A DNA stretch of 11,324 bases from Pseudomonadota bacterium. Lineage in GTDB: Bacteria; Pseudomonadota; Alphaproteobacteria; Rhizobiales; Hyphomicrobiaceae. The stretch spans positions 1 to 11,324 of the forward strand of contig JAEZBU010000154.1 in NCBI GenBank assembly GCA_023426855.1, given 5' to 3'. The position numbers were made by a program, and so were the translations under genes. The first letter of the stretch is position 1; every line of letters starts with the position of its first letter. The notes beneath the pieces were generated by a model that saw only the letters and a list, made by a program, of their open reading frames with translations, did no database searches and was not told where the DNA came from. Below, in pieces: positions 1 through 5,911 of this stretch.

Positions 1-338
1 GGTGCGTCGGAACGGTCAACATCGCGGGATCGACCGAGGCGCTCGACGAGATAGGCTGGAGCGCGATGGCGATGGCATCCGTCTTTCTGTACCAGAAGCT
101 GATTTCATTAAGACCTGCCGCCACTGCGCCCGTAGCCGACAAATCGCTCAGCCCACGCGAAATCGAGATCCTGTCGTGGATCACGGAAGGCAAATCGGAC
201 TGGCAGATCGGCCAAATCCTCTCGATCTCCGAGAAGACGGTGAATTACCACATCGAGAACGTGAAACGGAAATTCGGGGTCGCGACCCGGGTTCAGGCCG
301 TTGTCGGTGCGATGCGCCAGGGGATGTTGCAGCAATGA
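1..338 (+). CDS. LuxR-family transcriptional regulator, C-terminal part (5' end outside window)
   Basis: The reading frame is open from the left edge (first complete codon at base 3) to a TGA at 336-338, leaving about 111 residues of a longer protein. The C-terminal half is a LuxR/FixJ-type helix-turn-helix: LSPREIEIL opens the domain, followed by a WITEGKSDWQIGQIL stretch and the recognition helix SEKTVNYHIENVKRK, ending with the usual GVATRVQAVV. These are typical of quorum-sensing-type LuxR proteins that carry an N-terminal autoinducer-binding domain. The preceding residues (ALDEIGWSAMAMAS...) could be the last helix of such a domain, but too little is visible to say whether a ligand pocket exists. 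An internal ATG at 66 could start a shorter protein, but the open frame to the left and the family architecture favour truncation by the window edge. It converges on the kinase gene with only 7 nt between the stop codons. Confidence 0.85.
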   Translation, partial: CVGTVNIAGSTEALDEIGWSAMAMASVFLYQKLISLRPAATAPVADKSLSPREIEILSWITEGKSDWQIGQILSISEKTVNYHIENVKRKFGVATRVQAVVGAMRQGMLQQ

Positions 339-345
339 CGATGGC

Positions 346-1299
346 TTAATCAGGCTTGCGCCTGTCCACCACCGTATCGGTTGCATCCTTCGGGACGATG
401 GCGCCGCGATGCTGGATGACAACTGCCGCCAGCCGATGCGCGCTGTCCACCGCTTCGACTTCGGTCGCCCCCGATCGCCGAGCGGCGATGTAGCCGGCGT
501 TGAACGAGTCGCCGGCCGCCGTGGTATCGACCGGATCCAATACAGCCGGGCACGGCACCACCTGCTCCTTGCTGCCACTGGCCGCGTACGCGCCATCCGG
601 CCCGCTTTTGACCACGACCTCAGGCACCCCAAGCCCGCGCATGCGGGCGGCCACCACGGCAGGTGTGGCGTCACCCCACAGCGCCTGCTCGTCCTCGAAC
701 GTCGGCAGCGCGACATCGGCCAGACGCCAGAAACGCTCGAAGGTGCGCTGTGCGCGGGCAACATCCCCGCCCCATCCGCGTGGTCGGTAATTACTGTCCA
801 TGGCGATCAGTGCGCCCGCTGCCTTGGCGCGCGACAGCGCCGCAGCAAACGTATCGAGCCCGCGCTCCGAATACAGCGATAGCGTTACGCCCGAGAAATA
901 GATCAGCCCCGCTGCCGCCAGCTCGGTTGCGACGCGCGCGCTATGCTCACACTCGAACAGATCGCGCGCTGCCGCCCGGTCGCGCCAGTACCAGAAGGTG
1001 CGCTCGCCCTGGGCGGTTTCGATCAGATAGAGGCCGGGCATCCGGCCCCGCAGCGTCACCATCAGGTCGGTTGCGACAGCTTCACGCTCGGCCATCTCGG
1101 CAATGCCTGCACTATAGGGATCGTCGCCCAGCGCCGTCGCGTAGGCGACGCTGCATCCCGCCCGCGACAGATACACAGACGTATTGAAGGTGTCGCCGCC
1201 GTAGGACAGCCCGAACCGACCGTCGGGCCCGCGGGCGAGTTCCACCATGCACTCGCCGACCGAGACAACCCTTGTTGCATTCTTCCAGGCGCGCGTCAT
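346..1299 (-). CDS. kdgK: PfkB-family sugar kinase, probable 2-dehydro-3-deoxygluconokinase (KdgK)
   Basis: The product is a 317-residue PfkB/ribokinase-fold kinase, close to the roughly 310 residues usual for KdgK. It is expected to phosphorylate 2-keto-3-deoxygluconate with ATP to KDPG in the cytosol, feeding the Entner-Doudoroff aldolase. Visible family features are the N-terminal VVSVGECMVEL strand, the substrate loop GGDTFNTSVYLSR (residues 34-46), the KDG-kinase-like segment GLYLIETAQGERTFWYWR (89-106) and PfkB signature 2, DTTAAGDSFNAGY (258-270), whose D264 is the expected catalytic base. I chose the ATG at 1299 because it gives the normal family N-terminus, with a GGA 10 nt upstream. 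The frame continues to a GTG (1314) and a TTG (1329), which would add 5 or 10 residues. Substrate is inferred from motif similarity; another keto-sugar kinase of the same family is possible. The promoter must lie in the 166-nt divergent gap shared with ugd. Confidence 0.88.
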   Translation of the reverse strand: MTRAWKNATRVVSVGECMVELARGPDGRFGLSYGGDTFNTSVYLSRAGCSVAYATALGDDPYSAGIAEMAEREAVATDLMVTLRGRMPGLYLIETAQGERTFWYWRDRAAARDLFECEHSARVATELAAAGLIYFSGVTLSLYSERGLDTFAAALSRAKAAGALIAMDSNYRPRGWGGDVARAQRTFERFWRLADVALPTFEDEQALWGDATPAVVAARMRGLGVPEVVVKSGPDGAYAASGSKEQVVPCPAVLDPVDTTAAGDSFNAGYIAARRSGATEVEAVDSAHRLAAVVIQHRGAIVPKDATDTVVDRRKPD

Positions 1300-1453
1300 G
1301 TCACAGGCATCCACGATGCTTACCGACAATTGTCATGAAGCGTGGCTACCTTAAAGGCGCCGGAATGACCAGCTTGATCCGGAGGCGGAATTGCCCTAGC
1401 CGGACACCACGCTCCTGTGCTCGCGCGGTCGCTGGCCGGGGTGACGTGTCCGC

Positions 1454-1460
1454 AGGAGGG
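1454..1460 (+). promoter_or_regulatory. Shine-Dalgarno fixing the TTG start of ugd
   Basis: AGGAGGG lies 5 nt upstream of TTG at 1466. No in-frame ATG upstream gives a family-like N-terminus, whereas the TTG places the first beta strand (NICMIGAGYVG) exactly where UDP-sugar dehydrogenases begin. The site therefore decides a non-ATG start. Confidence 0.8.
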
Positions 1461-1465
1461 CTGCC

Positions 1466-2782
1466 TTGAACATCTGCATGATCGGTGCCGGCTACGTCGG
1501 GCTTGTTTCAGCCGCCTGTTTTTCGGAATTCGGCTGGTCCGTCACGTGCGTTGACAAGGATGCCGAGCGGGTCGCCAGTCTGCGCCGCGGCGAGGTGCCG
1601 ATCTACGAACCCGGTCTCGACGATCTGCTCGCCCGCAACCTGGCCGCGCGCCGGCTGTCGTTCACCAACGAGTTGGGGCCTGCCGCCGCATCGGCGGACC
1701 TGATTTTCCTGGCAGTCGGCACCCCGATGCGTCGCGGCGATGGACATGCCGATCTCAGCTATGTCTACGCCGCTGTGGCGGAACTCGCGCCGCATCTGAG
1801 CGGGTTCACCGTCATCACCACCAAATCCACCGTCCCGGTCGGTACCAGCCGCGAGATTGCCCGCCGCCTGAAGCAGCTGCGGCCGGATGCCGAGTTCGCG
1901 GTCTGCTCCAACCCGGAGTTCCTGCGCGAAGGTTCCGCCATCCAGGATTTCACCCACCCCGATCGCGTGCTCGTCGGCTGCGAGGACGACCGCGCCCGCG
2001 TGATCATGGAGCGCCTGTACAAGCCGCTCGCCCTGCGCAACGCCCCGATCATGTTCGTGCGACCGGAGTCGGCAGAGCTGGCCAAGTACGCGGCCAACGC
2101 CTTCCTCGCCATGAAGATCAGCTTCATCAACGAGGTCGCCGACCTGTGTGAGGAGATCGGCGCCGACGTCCAAGAGGTGGCAAGCGCCATCGGCAAGGAC
2201 GGGCGCATCGGAGATAAATTCCTTCACCCCGGCCCGGGCTATGGCGGCTCCTGTTTCCCCAAGGACGTGTCGGCGCTGATCCGCAGTGCCCGCGAAGCGC
2301 GTGCGCCGCTGTCGCTGATCGAACAGGTTCAGCGGGTCAACGATGAGCGCAAGATCAGCATGGCCAGCCGCATCGAGCGTATCGCCGGCGGCTCGGTGCG
2401 CGACAAGGTGGTGGCCGTGCTGGGTCTGACATTCAAACCCAACACCGACGACATGCGCGATGCCCCCAGCCTGGTACTGGTGCCCATGCTGCAGGAGCGC
2501 GGTGCGACGGTGCGCGGCTACGACCCGCAGGGCCGCAAGCATGGCGAAGGACTGCTGCCCGGCATCGTCTGGTGCGCGAACGCACTGGACGCGGCGGAAG
2601 GCGCCGACATCGCGGTGGTCGTGACCGAATGGAATGAGTTTCGCGCGCTCGATCTTGCCGCGCTGAAGCACGCCATGCGCGGCAACACGCTTGTCGATCT
2701 GCGCAATGTCTATCAGGCGCGCGAGGCGGAACTTGCCGGGTTCACGTACAGCAGCATCGGCCGCGCAGTCGATCCTTCCTAG
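1466..2782 (+). CDS. ugd: UDP-glucose 6-dehydrogenase
   Basis: The 438-residue product has the full length of the UDP-glucose/GDP-mannose dehydrogenase family. It oxidises UDP-glucose twice with NAD+ to UDP-glucuronate, a cytosolic precursor for capsule, exopolysaccharide and LPS sugars. Domains in order: an N-terminal Rossmann NAD-binding domain with GAGYVG at residues 7-12; the VGTP and TKSTVPVGTS strands; the NPEFLREG motif (149-156) with the conserved Glu; the central helical dimerisation domain containing AKYAANAFLAMKISFINE; the active-site segment GPGYGGSCFPKD with nucleophilic C263; and the C-terminal UDP-binding domain with LGLTFKPNTDDMRDAPS. All catalytic landmarks are present, so the gene looks functional. 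Translation starts at TTG behind a strong Shine-Dalgarno. It diverges from the kinase and converges on the reductase across the foldback repeat. No polysaccharide biosynthesis cluster is visible alongside it. Confidence 0.96.
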   Translation: MNICMIGAGYVGLVSAACFSEFGWSVTCVDKDAERVASLRRGEVPIYEPGLDDLLARNLAARRLSFTNELGPAAASADLIFLAVGTPMRRGDGHADLSYVYAAVAELAPHLSGFTVITTKSTVPVGTSREIARRLKQLRPDAEFAVCSNPEFLREGSAIQDFTHPDRVLVGCEDDRARVIMERLYKPLALRNAPIMFVRPESAELAKYAANAFLAMKISFINEVADLCEEIGADVQEVASAIGKDGRIGDKFLHPGPGYGGSCFPKDVSALIRSAREARAPLSLIEQVQRVNDERKISMASRIERIAGGSVRDKVVAVLGLTFKPNTDDMRDAPSLVLVPMLQERGATVRGYDPQGRKHGEGLLPGIVWCANALDAAEGADIAVVVTEWNEFRALDLAALKHAMRGNTLVDLRNVYQAREAELAGFTYSSIGRAVDPS

Positions 2783-2798
2783 AGTGCGACTTAGGGTT

Positions 2799-2976
2799 CT
2801 TCCGATTCAGATGGAAACGGAGACGTCAACCGAGCCACAGTTGTCATCCCGGTCCTTGTCACCGGGATCCATCCAACTGCACGTGTCGACGCCAGCCGAG
2901 AGATGGATCCCGGGCACAAGGCCCGGGATGACAACTGTGGCTCGGTTGACGTCTCCGTTTCCATCTCAATCGGAAG
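2799..2976. repeat. Long imperfect inverted repeat (foldback element) between convergent genes
   Basis: Bases 2799-2873 pair with 2902-2976 (75 positions, mismatches at 2808, 2853, 2860 and 2861 against their partners), leaving a 28-nt loop. A 44-bp run, 2809-2852 against 2923-2966, is perfect. With a one-base slip the complementarity continues to TTAGG at 2791-2795 and CCTAA at 2981-2985, so the right tip reaches the reductase stop codon. Each arm contains its own small palindrome: ATCCCGGT/ACCGGGAT (2846-2853/2861-2868, loop CCTTGTC) and ATCCCGGGC/GCCCGGGAT (2907-2915/2921-2929, loop ACAAG). The units TCATCCCGG and CCGGGATCCATC resemble palindromic repeats that I recall as dispersed in many alphaproteobacterial genomes. 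A MITE-like or REP-like non-autonomous element is the likely identity; a bidirectional termination or mRNA-protecting structure for the two convergent genes is a compatible role. No transposase and no clear target-site duplication are visible. Confidence 0.93.
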
Positions 2977-2981
2977 GACGC

Positions 2982-3821
2982 CTAATCCCACTGCGGCGCG
3001 AACGCGAGATTGACCACGCGGCCATCCGGGCGTGCTAGGCTCGACAGCTTGCTCATTTCGTCGTCGCTGAGCGCAAAGTCCGTGACCTGGAAGTTCTCCG
3101 CGATGCGCTTCGGATTGCCCGATTTCGGCACCGCAACGACGCCCGGTTGCTGGATGTGCCAGCGCAGCACGATCTGCGCCGGGGTGCGGCCATGCTTCTC
3201 AGCCAGTTCGCGCACAACCGATTCTTCAAGAACGCCGCCGACCGAGCCACGGCCCAGCGGGCAGTACGACACGAAGGCAACGCCATGGCGGCGGCACGCG
3301 GCCAGCACCTTCGACTGATCGAGATGCGGATGATATTCACACTGGTTCGTGACGATCGGCTCGTTGGTCAGCGCCACAGCTTCATCGAGCATCTTGCTCG
3401 GGAAATTCGAAACGCCGATGTGCTTGGCCAGCCCGCGCGCCTTGGCGTCGTTCAGCGCCTTGATGGAGTCCTTCAGCGGAATCGCCGGGTTCGGCCAGTG
3501 GATCAGCAGCAGGTCGACCTGATCGAGGCCCAGCTTCTTGAGGCTGGTCTCGGCCGACTGCTGCAGTGCGCCATCGCCGATATTTTCCCACCAGACCTTG
3601 GTCGTCACCCACAGCTTATCGCGGCTCAGGCCGCTTGCACGCAAGCCATCGCCAACGCTCGCCTCGTTGTCATACATGGCCGCCGTGTCGATATGGCGAT
3701 ATCCGGTCTCGATGGCGGTCGCGACGGCGCGCGCGCACTCTTCGTTCTTGAGCGGCCACGTGCCGTAACCGATTGCCGGAATCGATGCACCGCCGGCGGT
3801 GACATGCGGAATCGCACTCAT
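2982..3821 (-). CDS. Aldo/keto reductase, 2,5-diketo-D-gluconate reductase (DkgB)-like
   Basis: The 279-residue product is a full-length AKR-superfamily (beta/alpha)8 barrel NADPH-dependent carbonyl reductase of the cytosol. The catalytic tetrad is visible: D45 in GYRHIDTAAMYDNE, Y50 in the same motif, K75 in LWVTTKVWW and H108 in LLLIHWPNP. The C-terminal cofactor motif PKSGNPKRIAENF binds the NADPH 2'-phosphate. Length and motifs fit the DkgA/DkgB-like branch, but the true substrate (2,5-diketogluconate, methylglyoxal or other aldehydes) cannot be told from sequence. The ATG at 3821 has AAGGA 7 nt upstream. The protein ends in the WD often seen at the C-terminus of relatives, so the adjacent foldback repeat has not visibly truncated it, although the tip of the repeat overlaps its TAG stop. 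The gene has its own candidate promoter downstream of the terminator at 3923-3951, suggesting it is transcribed apart from the sigma-factor operon. Confidence 0.93.
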   Translation of the reverse strand: MSAIPHVTAGGASIPAIGYGTWPLKNEECARAVATAIETGYRHIDTAAMYDNEASVGDGLRASGLSRDKLWVTTKVWWENIGDGALQQSAETSLKKLGLDQVDLLLIHWPNPAIPLKDSIKALNDAKARGLAKHIGVSNFPSKMLDEAVALTNEPIVTNQCEYHPHLDQSKVLAACRRHGVAFVSYCPLGRGSVGGVLEESVVRELAEKHGRTPAQIVLRWHIQQPGVVAVPKSGNPKRIAENFQVTDFALSDDEMSKLSSLARPDGRVVNLAFAPQWD

Positions 3822-3859
3822 TTGATGGTCCTTTGCAGACGTTGGAGAGATTGGACGAG

Positions 3860-3888
3860 ATCGTCCTGAACTCGGCGGGCAATGTCAA
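3860..3888 (-). promoter_or_regulatory. Candidate sigma70 promoter for the aldo/keto reductase
   Basis: On the minus strand a perfect TTGACA (-35) lies at 3888-3883, followed by a 17-nt spacer and GACGAT at 3865-3860. GACGAT matches the -10 consensus at only 3 of 6 positions. This would start transcription near 3853, giving a leader of about 30 nt with AAGGA at the expected distance from the ATG. Its position just past the terminator supports an independent reductase transcript. The weak -10 is the main doubt. Confidence 0.45.
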
Positions 3889-3922
3889 ACCCGGATTGCC
3901 GTACCCACGCAATGGTGGACGC

Positions 3923-3951
3923 AAAAAAAGGGGCACCCAGTAGGGTGCCCC
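3923..3951 (-). terminator. Rho-independent terminator, leftward
   Basis: A perfect 9-bp GC-rich stem (GGGGCACCC 3930-3938 with GGGTGCCCC 3943-3951) closes a 4-nt loop. On the minus strand it is followed at once by seven T residues (3929-3923). The plus strand has no T tract after the stem, so it acts only on leftward transcription. It would end either the long sigma-factor operon transcript arriving from 4162 or a separate small RNA starting near 4005. Confidence 0.9.
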
Positions 3952-4005
3952 GTAGACTGCAACCTGCGCACGGGGGGGGGGACGGCGCAGGTTACAGTAA
4001 AAACG
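3923..4005 (-). ncRNA. Candidate small RNA: C10-loop hairpin plus terminator hairpin
   Basis: Read leftward, a 13-bp stem with one mismatch (3985-3997 pairing with 3957-3969) closes a 15-nt loop containing ten consecutive C residues (minus strand; G10 at 3972-3981 on plus). Five nucleotides after this stem comes the strong terminator hairpin with its T7 tail. Two compact stem-loops, the first with an exposed C-rich loop and the second a terminator, is the architecture of several alphaproteobacterial trans-acting RNAs whose C-rich loops pair with ribosome sites (from memory: the suhB/mmgR and cuckoo-type families). I cannot assign it to any of them. The 5' end is a guess: a TCAAAT at 4017-4012 could be a -10 box, but no good -35 lies in front of it. 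It may instead be the 3' untranslated end of the sensor operon mRNA. Confidence 0.45.
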
Positions 4006-4161
4006 CGCCAGATTTGATTCGGTTCCAATGTGACAGAAGCATCAAAACCTCATTCAAAATAATAGCTTAGATTGCATTCGGGGTAGCCCTGCGGGAGTTG
4101 TCCGCCCATTTTCCTGATACCCCTCACGCAAAAGGGCGATCGCCCGATACATCCAATTCCA

Positions 4162-4692
4162 CTACCGGCCGGCTGCCGGCTCCTGAGCCTCTTTCTCGGC
4201 TGCCTCCTCGCCGCCCCGCCTTGGCGGTGGGCGACGCAATTTCGCAAATCCTTGCCGCTCCTCCGCTGTCATCGCGCCAGCCAGCGTGGTCATGAATGCA
4301 AACTGCCCGCGCCGCATGGCAACCTCAGCATCGAGCACCCGCTGGTGCGCCGCAGCATACTGATCCTTATCAAACTGATTTGCCTCGAACAGATCCGCCA
4401 CCTCGCGGCGGGCACGCCAGACATCCCGGCGTAGCGGCTGAATCGCAGGACGTGCCTCGCGGATCACTGCACGCAGTTTTTCGGCGCGATCGGCCGGCAA
4501 CGTATCGACGAAGCTATACAGGCGTCCCATCATCCCAGGACCACGGCCGTCGCCATGATGTAAATGCCAAGCGGCCGACGCGATGATGCCGATGGTCAGC
4601 AGGTTGAGCGCCAGCGAAATGACAAGCACGGCACGCATCCAACGCGGAGATCGCCGCTCGACAGAAACTGCCGGCTGGACAGGCTCACTCAT
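4162..4692 (-). CDS. Periplasmic heavy-metal sensor/resistance protein, CnrX/Metal_resist-like
   Basis: The 176-residue product has an arginine-flanked single membrane anchor (about residues 19-42) after a short cytoplasmic N-terminus, then a helical periplasmic domain of the Metal_resist (CnrX/ZraP/CpxP-like) type. Family hints are the paired long helices, the LPADRAEKLRAVI and DVWRARREVADLF heptad-like segments, and MTAEERQGFAKL near the end, a variant of the LTxEQR motif. Possible metal ligands are H43, H45, H46 and D48 just outside the membrane, M54/M55, and H116; I cannot tell which are used. The C-terminus (152-176) is a charged, low-complexity tail. The start codon overlaps the anti-sigma stop as ATGA with AGGA 6 nt upstream, so the two are translationally coupled. 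By analogy to CnrX, it probably senses a periplasmic metal or envelope signal and passes it to the neighbouring membrane protein. The metal is unknown. Confidence 0.82.
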   Translation of the reverse strand: MSEPVQPAVSVERRSPRWMRAVLVISLALNLLTIGIIASAAWHLHHGDGRGPGMMGRLYSFVDTLPADRAEKLRAVIREARPAIQPLRRDVWRARREVADLFEANQFDKDQYAAAHQRVLDAEVAMRRGQFAFMTTLAGAMTAEERQGFAKLRRPPPRRGGEEAAEKEAQEPAAGR

Positions 4693-5219
4693 AGCAGATC
4701 CTCATCGACACCATTCGTGCCGTCATCGAACAGGGCCAGACTGGTGTCTCCCGTATCGGCAATGCCAACGCTTTCCGCGATCGTTTCGACCGCCGACACC
4801 ACCACCGGTGCAGTGCCGAGATAGATTCCCACGATCAGCGAGGCTGCCAGCGCCGAGGCCATGCGCCAGGCTCCACCGCTGCCAAACCGAGACCGTGCGA
4901 CCGGGCGAGATTGACGCGCGGACGACAGATCGACGACGTTAGTCGTGGTGGCATGCTTGTGTTCAGCAGTCGCCAGACCGACGATGCGCGCGCTCAACGC
5001 GTCGAGCCTGCCGGCATCGACGGGTGGCGCAGCACTCTCCAGAACCTGATCCAGGGCCCGGGCTTCAGCCAGCAATTGACGCGCCAGCGGCTCCTCAGCC
5101 AACAAAGGATCAAAACGTCGGCGGGCAGCATCCGACCAGCGCTCGCGACGTGCACCGTACACATCGAGATGCAGCTCGAACGCAGTCAGCGCGTCTTGTA
5201 GCTCCGTCTGTTTCACCAT
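4689..5219 (-). CDS. Putative single-pass anti-sigma factor of the ECF operon
   Basis: I do not recognise a named family with confidence; the role is inferred from position and topology. The 176-residue product has a soluble, helical, charged N-terminal part (1-115) suited to binding the sigma factor, one membrane segment (about 118-141, ASALAASLIVGIYLG...), and a short acidic periplasmic tail (142-176, many D and E). There is no HxxxCxxC zinc motif, so it is not a ZAS-type anti-sigma, and no separate periplasmic sensor domain. That fits a CnrY-like design in which the next gene supplies sensing. I chose the ATG at 5219 because GAGG lies 7 nt upstream. An in-frame ATGATG at 5258-5253 would add 13 residues and overlap the sigma gene by 11 nt, but lacks a clear ribosome site. 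Its stop overlaps the sensor start. Confidence 0.75.
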   Translation of the reverse strand: MVKQTELQDALTAFELHLDVYGARRERWSDAARRRFDPLLAEEPLARQLLAEARALDQVLESAAPPVDAGRLDALSARIVGLATAEHKHATTTNVVDLSSARQSRPVARSRFGSGGAWRMASALAASLIVGIYLGTAPVVVSAVETIAESVGIADTGDTSLALFDDGTNGVDEDLL

Positions 5220-5226
5220 GTGAGTG

Positions 5227-5230
5227 CCTC
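5227..5230 (-). promoter_or_regulatory. Ribosome-binding site favouring the internal anti-sigma start
   Basis: GAGG on the minus strand is 7 nt before the ATG at 5219. The alternative ATG at 5258 is preceded by CAGCTTCTCACGG, with no Shine-Dalgarno at usable distance. This is the main reason for choosing the shorter product. Confidence 0.55.
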
Positions 5231-5247
5231 GCTCCGCCGCCGACTCA

Positions 5248-5874
5248 TCACGCATCATCCGTGAGAAGCTGGCGCCAGTCCTCCTTCAGTGCCGCCTTGA
5301 GCGCTCGGCGCGCCCGACCCAGCAGCGATTCCACGGCTTCGTCCGAGACGCCCATGACCTGGCCTACCTCGGTTTGGCTTAAGCCCTCGTATTGAAACAG
5401 CGTCAGCGCCACGCGCTGGCGTTCGGGCAAAGCCTTCAATGCAGCGTCGACGCGCGCGGCCAGCTCCTGCTCGGCCAGTCCCTGAAGCTGATCCGCTTCC
5501 ACGATTTCCTCGGGCACGCTGTCCGTCACATCCGTCCGCTGGGCGGCGCGGATGCGGTCGATACACAAATTCGATACGACGCGCCGTAACCAGGGGCGTG
5601 CTCCACCAGGGCCCAAGGTCAGTTCCGACGCCGATCGCCATAACCGCAGCAACGCTTCCTGCGCAGCGTCCTCGGCCTCCGCCTCGTCCCGCAGCATGCG
5701 CCGGGCGACCATCAGGAGCGCCGCCAGATGCCGCTGAACCAAGGCACGGAACGCGGCGGCATCGCCGCGTCCCGCTTGCACCAGTAGATCCGCGTCGGCG
5801 CACTCCGCGGATGACTGGGAACTGTCGTCCCCGCCTCCCGCATCCGTCCGTCGATCGCCTGCCTTTAGCGGCAC
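5248..5874 (-). CDS. ECF-type RNA polymerase sigma factor
   Basis: The 208-residue product has the two-domain layout of group IV (ECF) sigma factors and no sigma-1 or sigma-3 domains. Region 2 spans about 38-110 and includes AEDAAQEALLRLWR (the -10 recognition and core-binding segment) and PWLRRVVSNLCIDRIR. Region 4 spans about 140-195 and includes LPERQRVALTLFQYEGLSQ and the helix-turn-helix around EVGQVMGVSDEAVESLLGRARRALK for -35 contact. A 25-residue polar N-terminal extension precedes region 2. It should direct RNA polymerase to a small regulon, usually including its own operon, when freed from the anti-sigma encoded just downstream. The start is GTG at 5874, with AGGAGG 4 nt away (5879-5884); an ATG at 5899 is in another frame. 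It follows the EF-hand gene by 37 nt, suggesting one transcript. The ECF subgroup was not determined. Confidence 0.95.
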   Translation of the reverse strand: MPLKAGDRRTDAGGGDDSSQSSAECADADLLVQAGRGDAAAFRALVQRHLAALLMVARRMLRDEAEAEDAAQEALLRLWRSASELTLGPGGARPWLRRVVSNLCIDRIRAAQRTDVTDSVPEEIVEADQLQGLAEQELAARVDAALKALPERQRVALTLFQYEGLSQTEVGQVMGVSDEAVESLLGRARRALKAALKEDWRQLLTDDA

Positions 5875-5911
5875 TATCCCTCCTGGCGCGCTCGCTCATG
5901 ATCGTCAGCCT

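Larger units (their letters stand above)
3822..4161. other. 340-bp intergenic region holding reductase promoter, terminator and candidate RNA
   Basis: No credible protein-coding gene is seen here; the short open frames have no family resemblance or good ribosome site. Going leftward on the minus strand, it holds an A/T-rich stretch (about 4005-4080), a C10-loop stem (3957-3997), the intrinsic terminator (3923-3951), a sigma70-like promoter (3860-3888) and the reductase ribosome site (AAGGA, 3829-3833). A 12-bp perfect palindrome, GGGCGATCGCCC at 4134-4145, lies shortly after the sensor stop and is followed on the minus strand by TTTT. Its foldable stem is only 4 bp, so it is at best a weak terminator. 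Confidence 0.7.

Noticed and set aside
351..364. CAGGC/GCCTG hairpin just after the LuxR stop as a terminator
   Set aside because: The stem is only 5 bp, lies inside the kinase coding region and has no following T tract.
1401..1452. CGGACAC/GTGTCCG inverted repeat in front of ugd as an operator or leader hairpin
   Set aside because: The 7-bp arms are 38 nt apart in GC-rich DNA, and nothing else supports a regulatory fold.
1508..2671. Long minus-strand open frame opposite ugd
   Set aside because: It is a shadow frame caused by GC-rich codon use; the plus strand carries every UDP-glucose dehydrogenase motif.
2791..3038. Open frames on both strands through the foldback repeat that encode nearly the same peptide
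   Set aside because: The mirrored peptides are a direct consequence of the inverted repeat. There is no ribosome site or family resemblance, and the plus frame runs out of the ugd gene.
4134..4145. Perfect palindrome GGGCGATCGCCC after the sensor gene as a terminator or HIP1-like site
   Set aside because: It can fold only a 4-bp stem with a tetraloop before TTTT, and a single copy in GC-rich DNA is not evidence of a dispersed motif.
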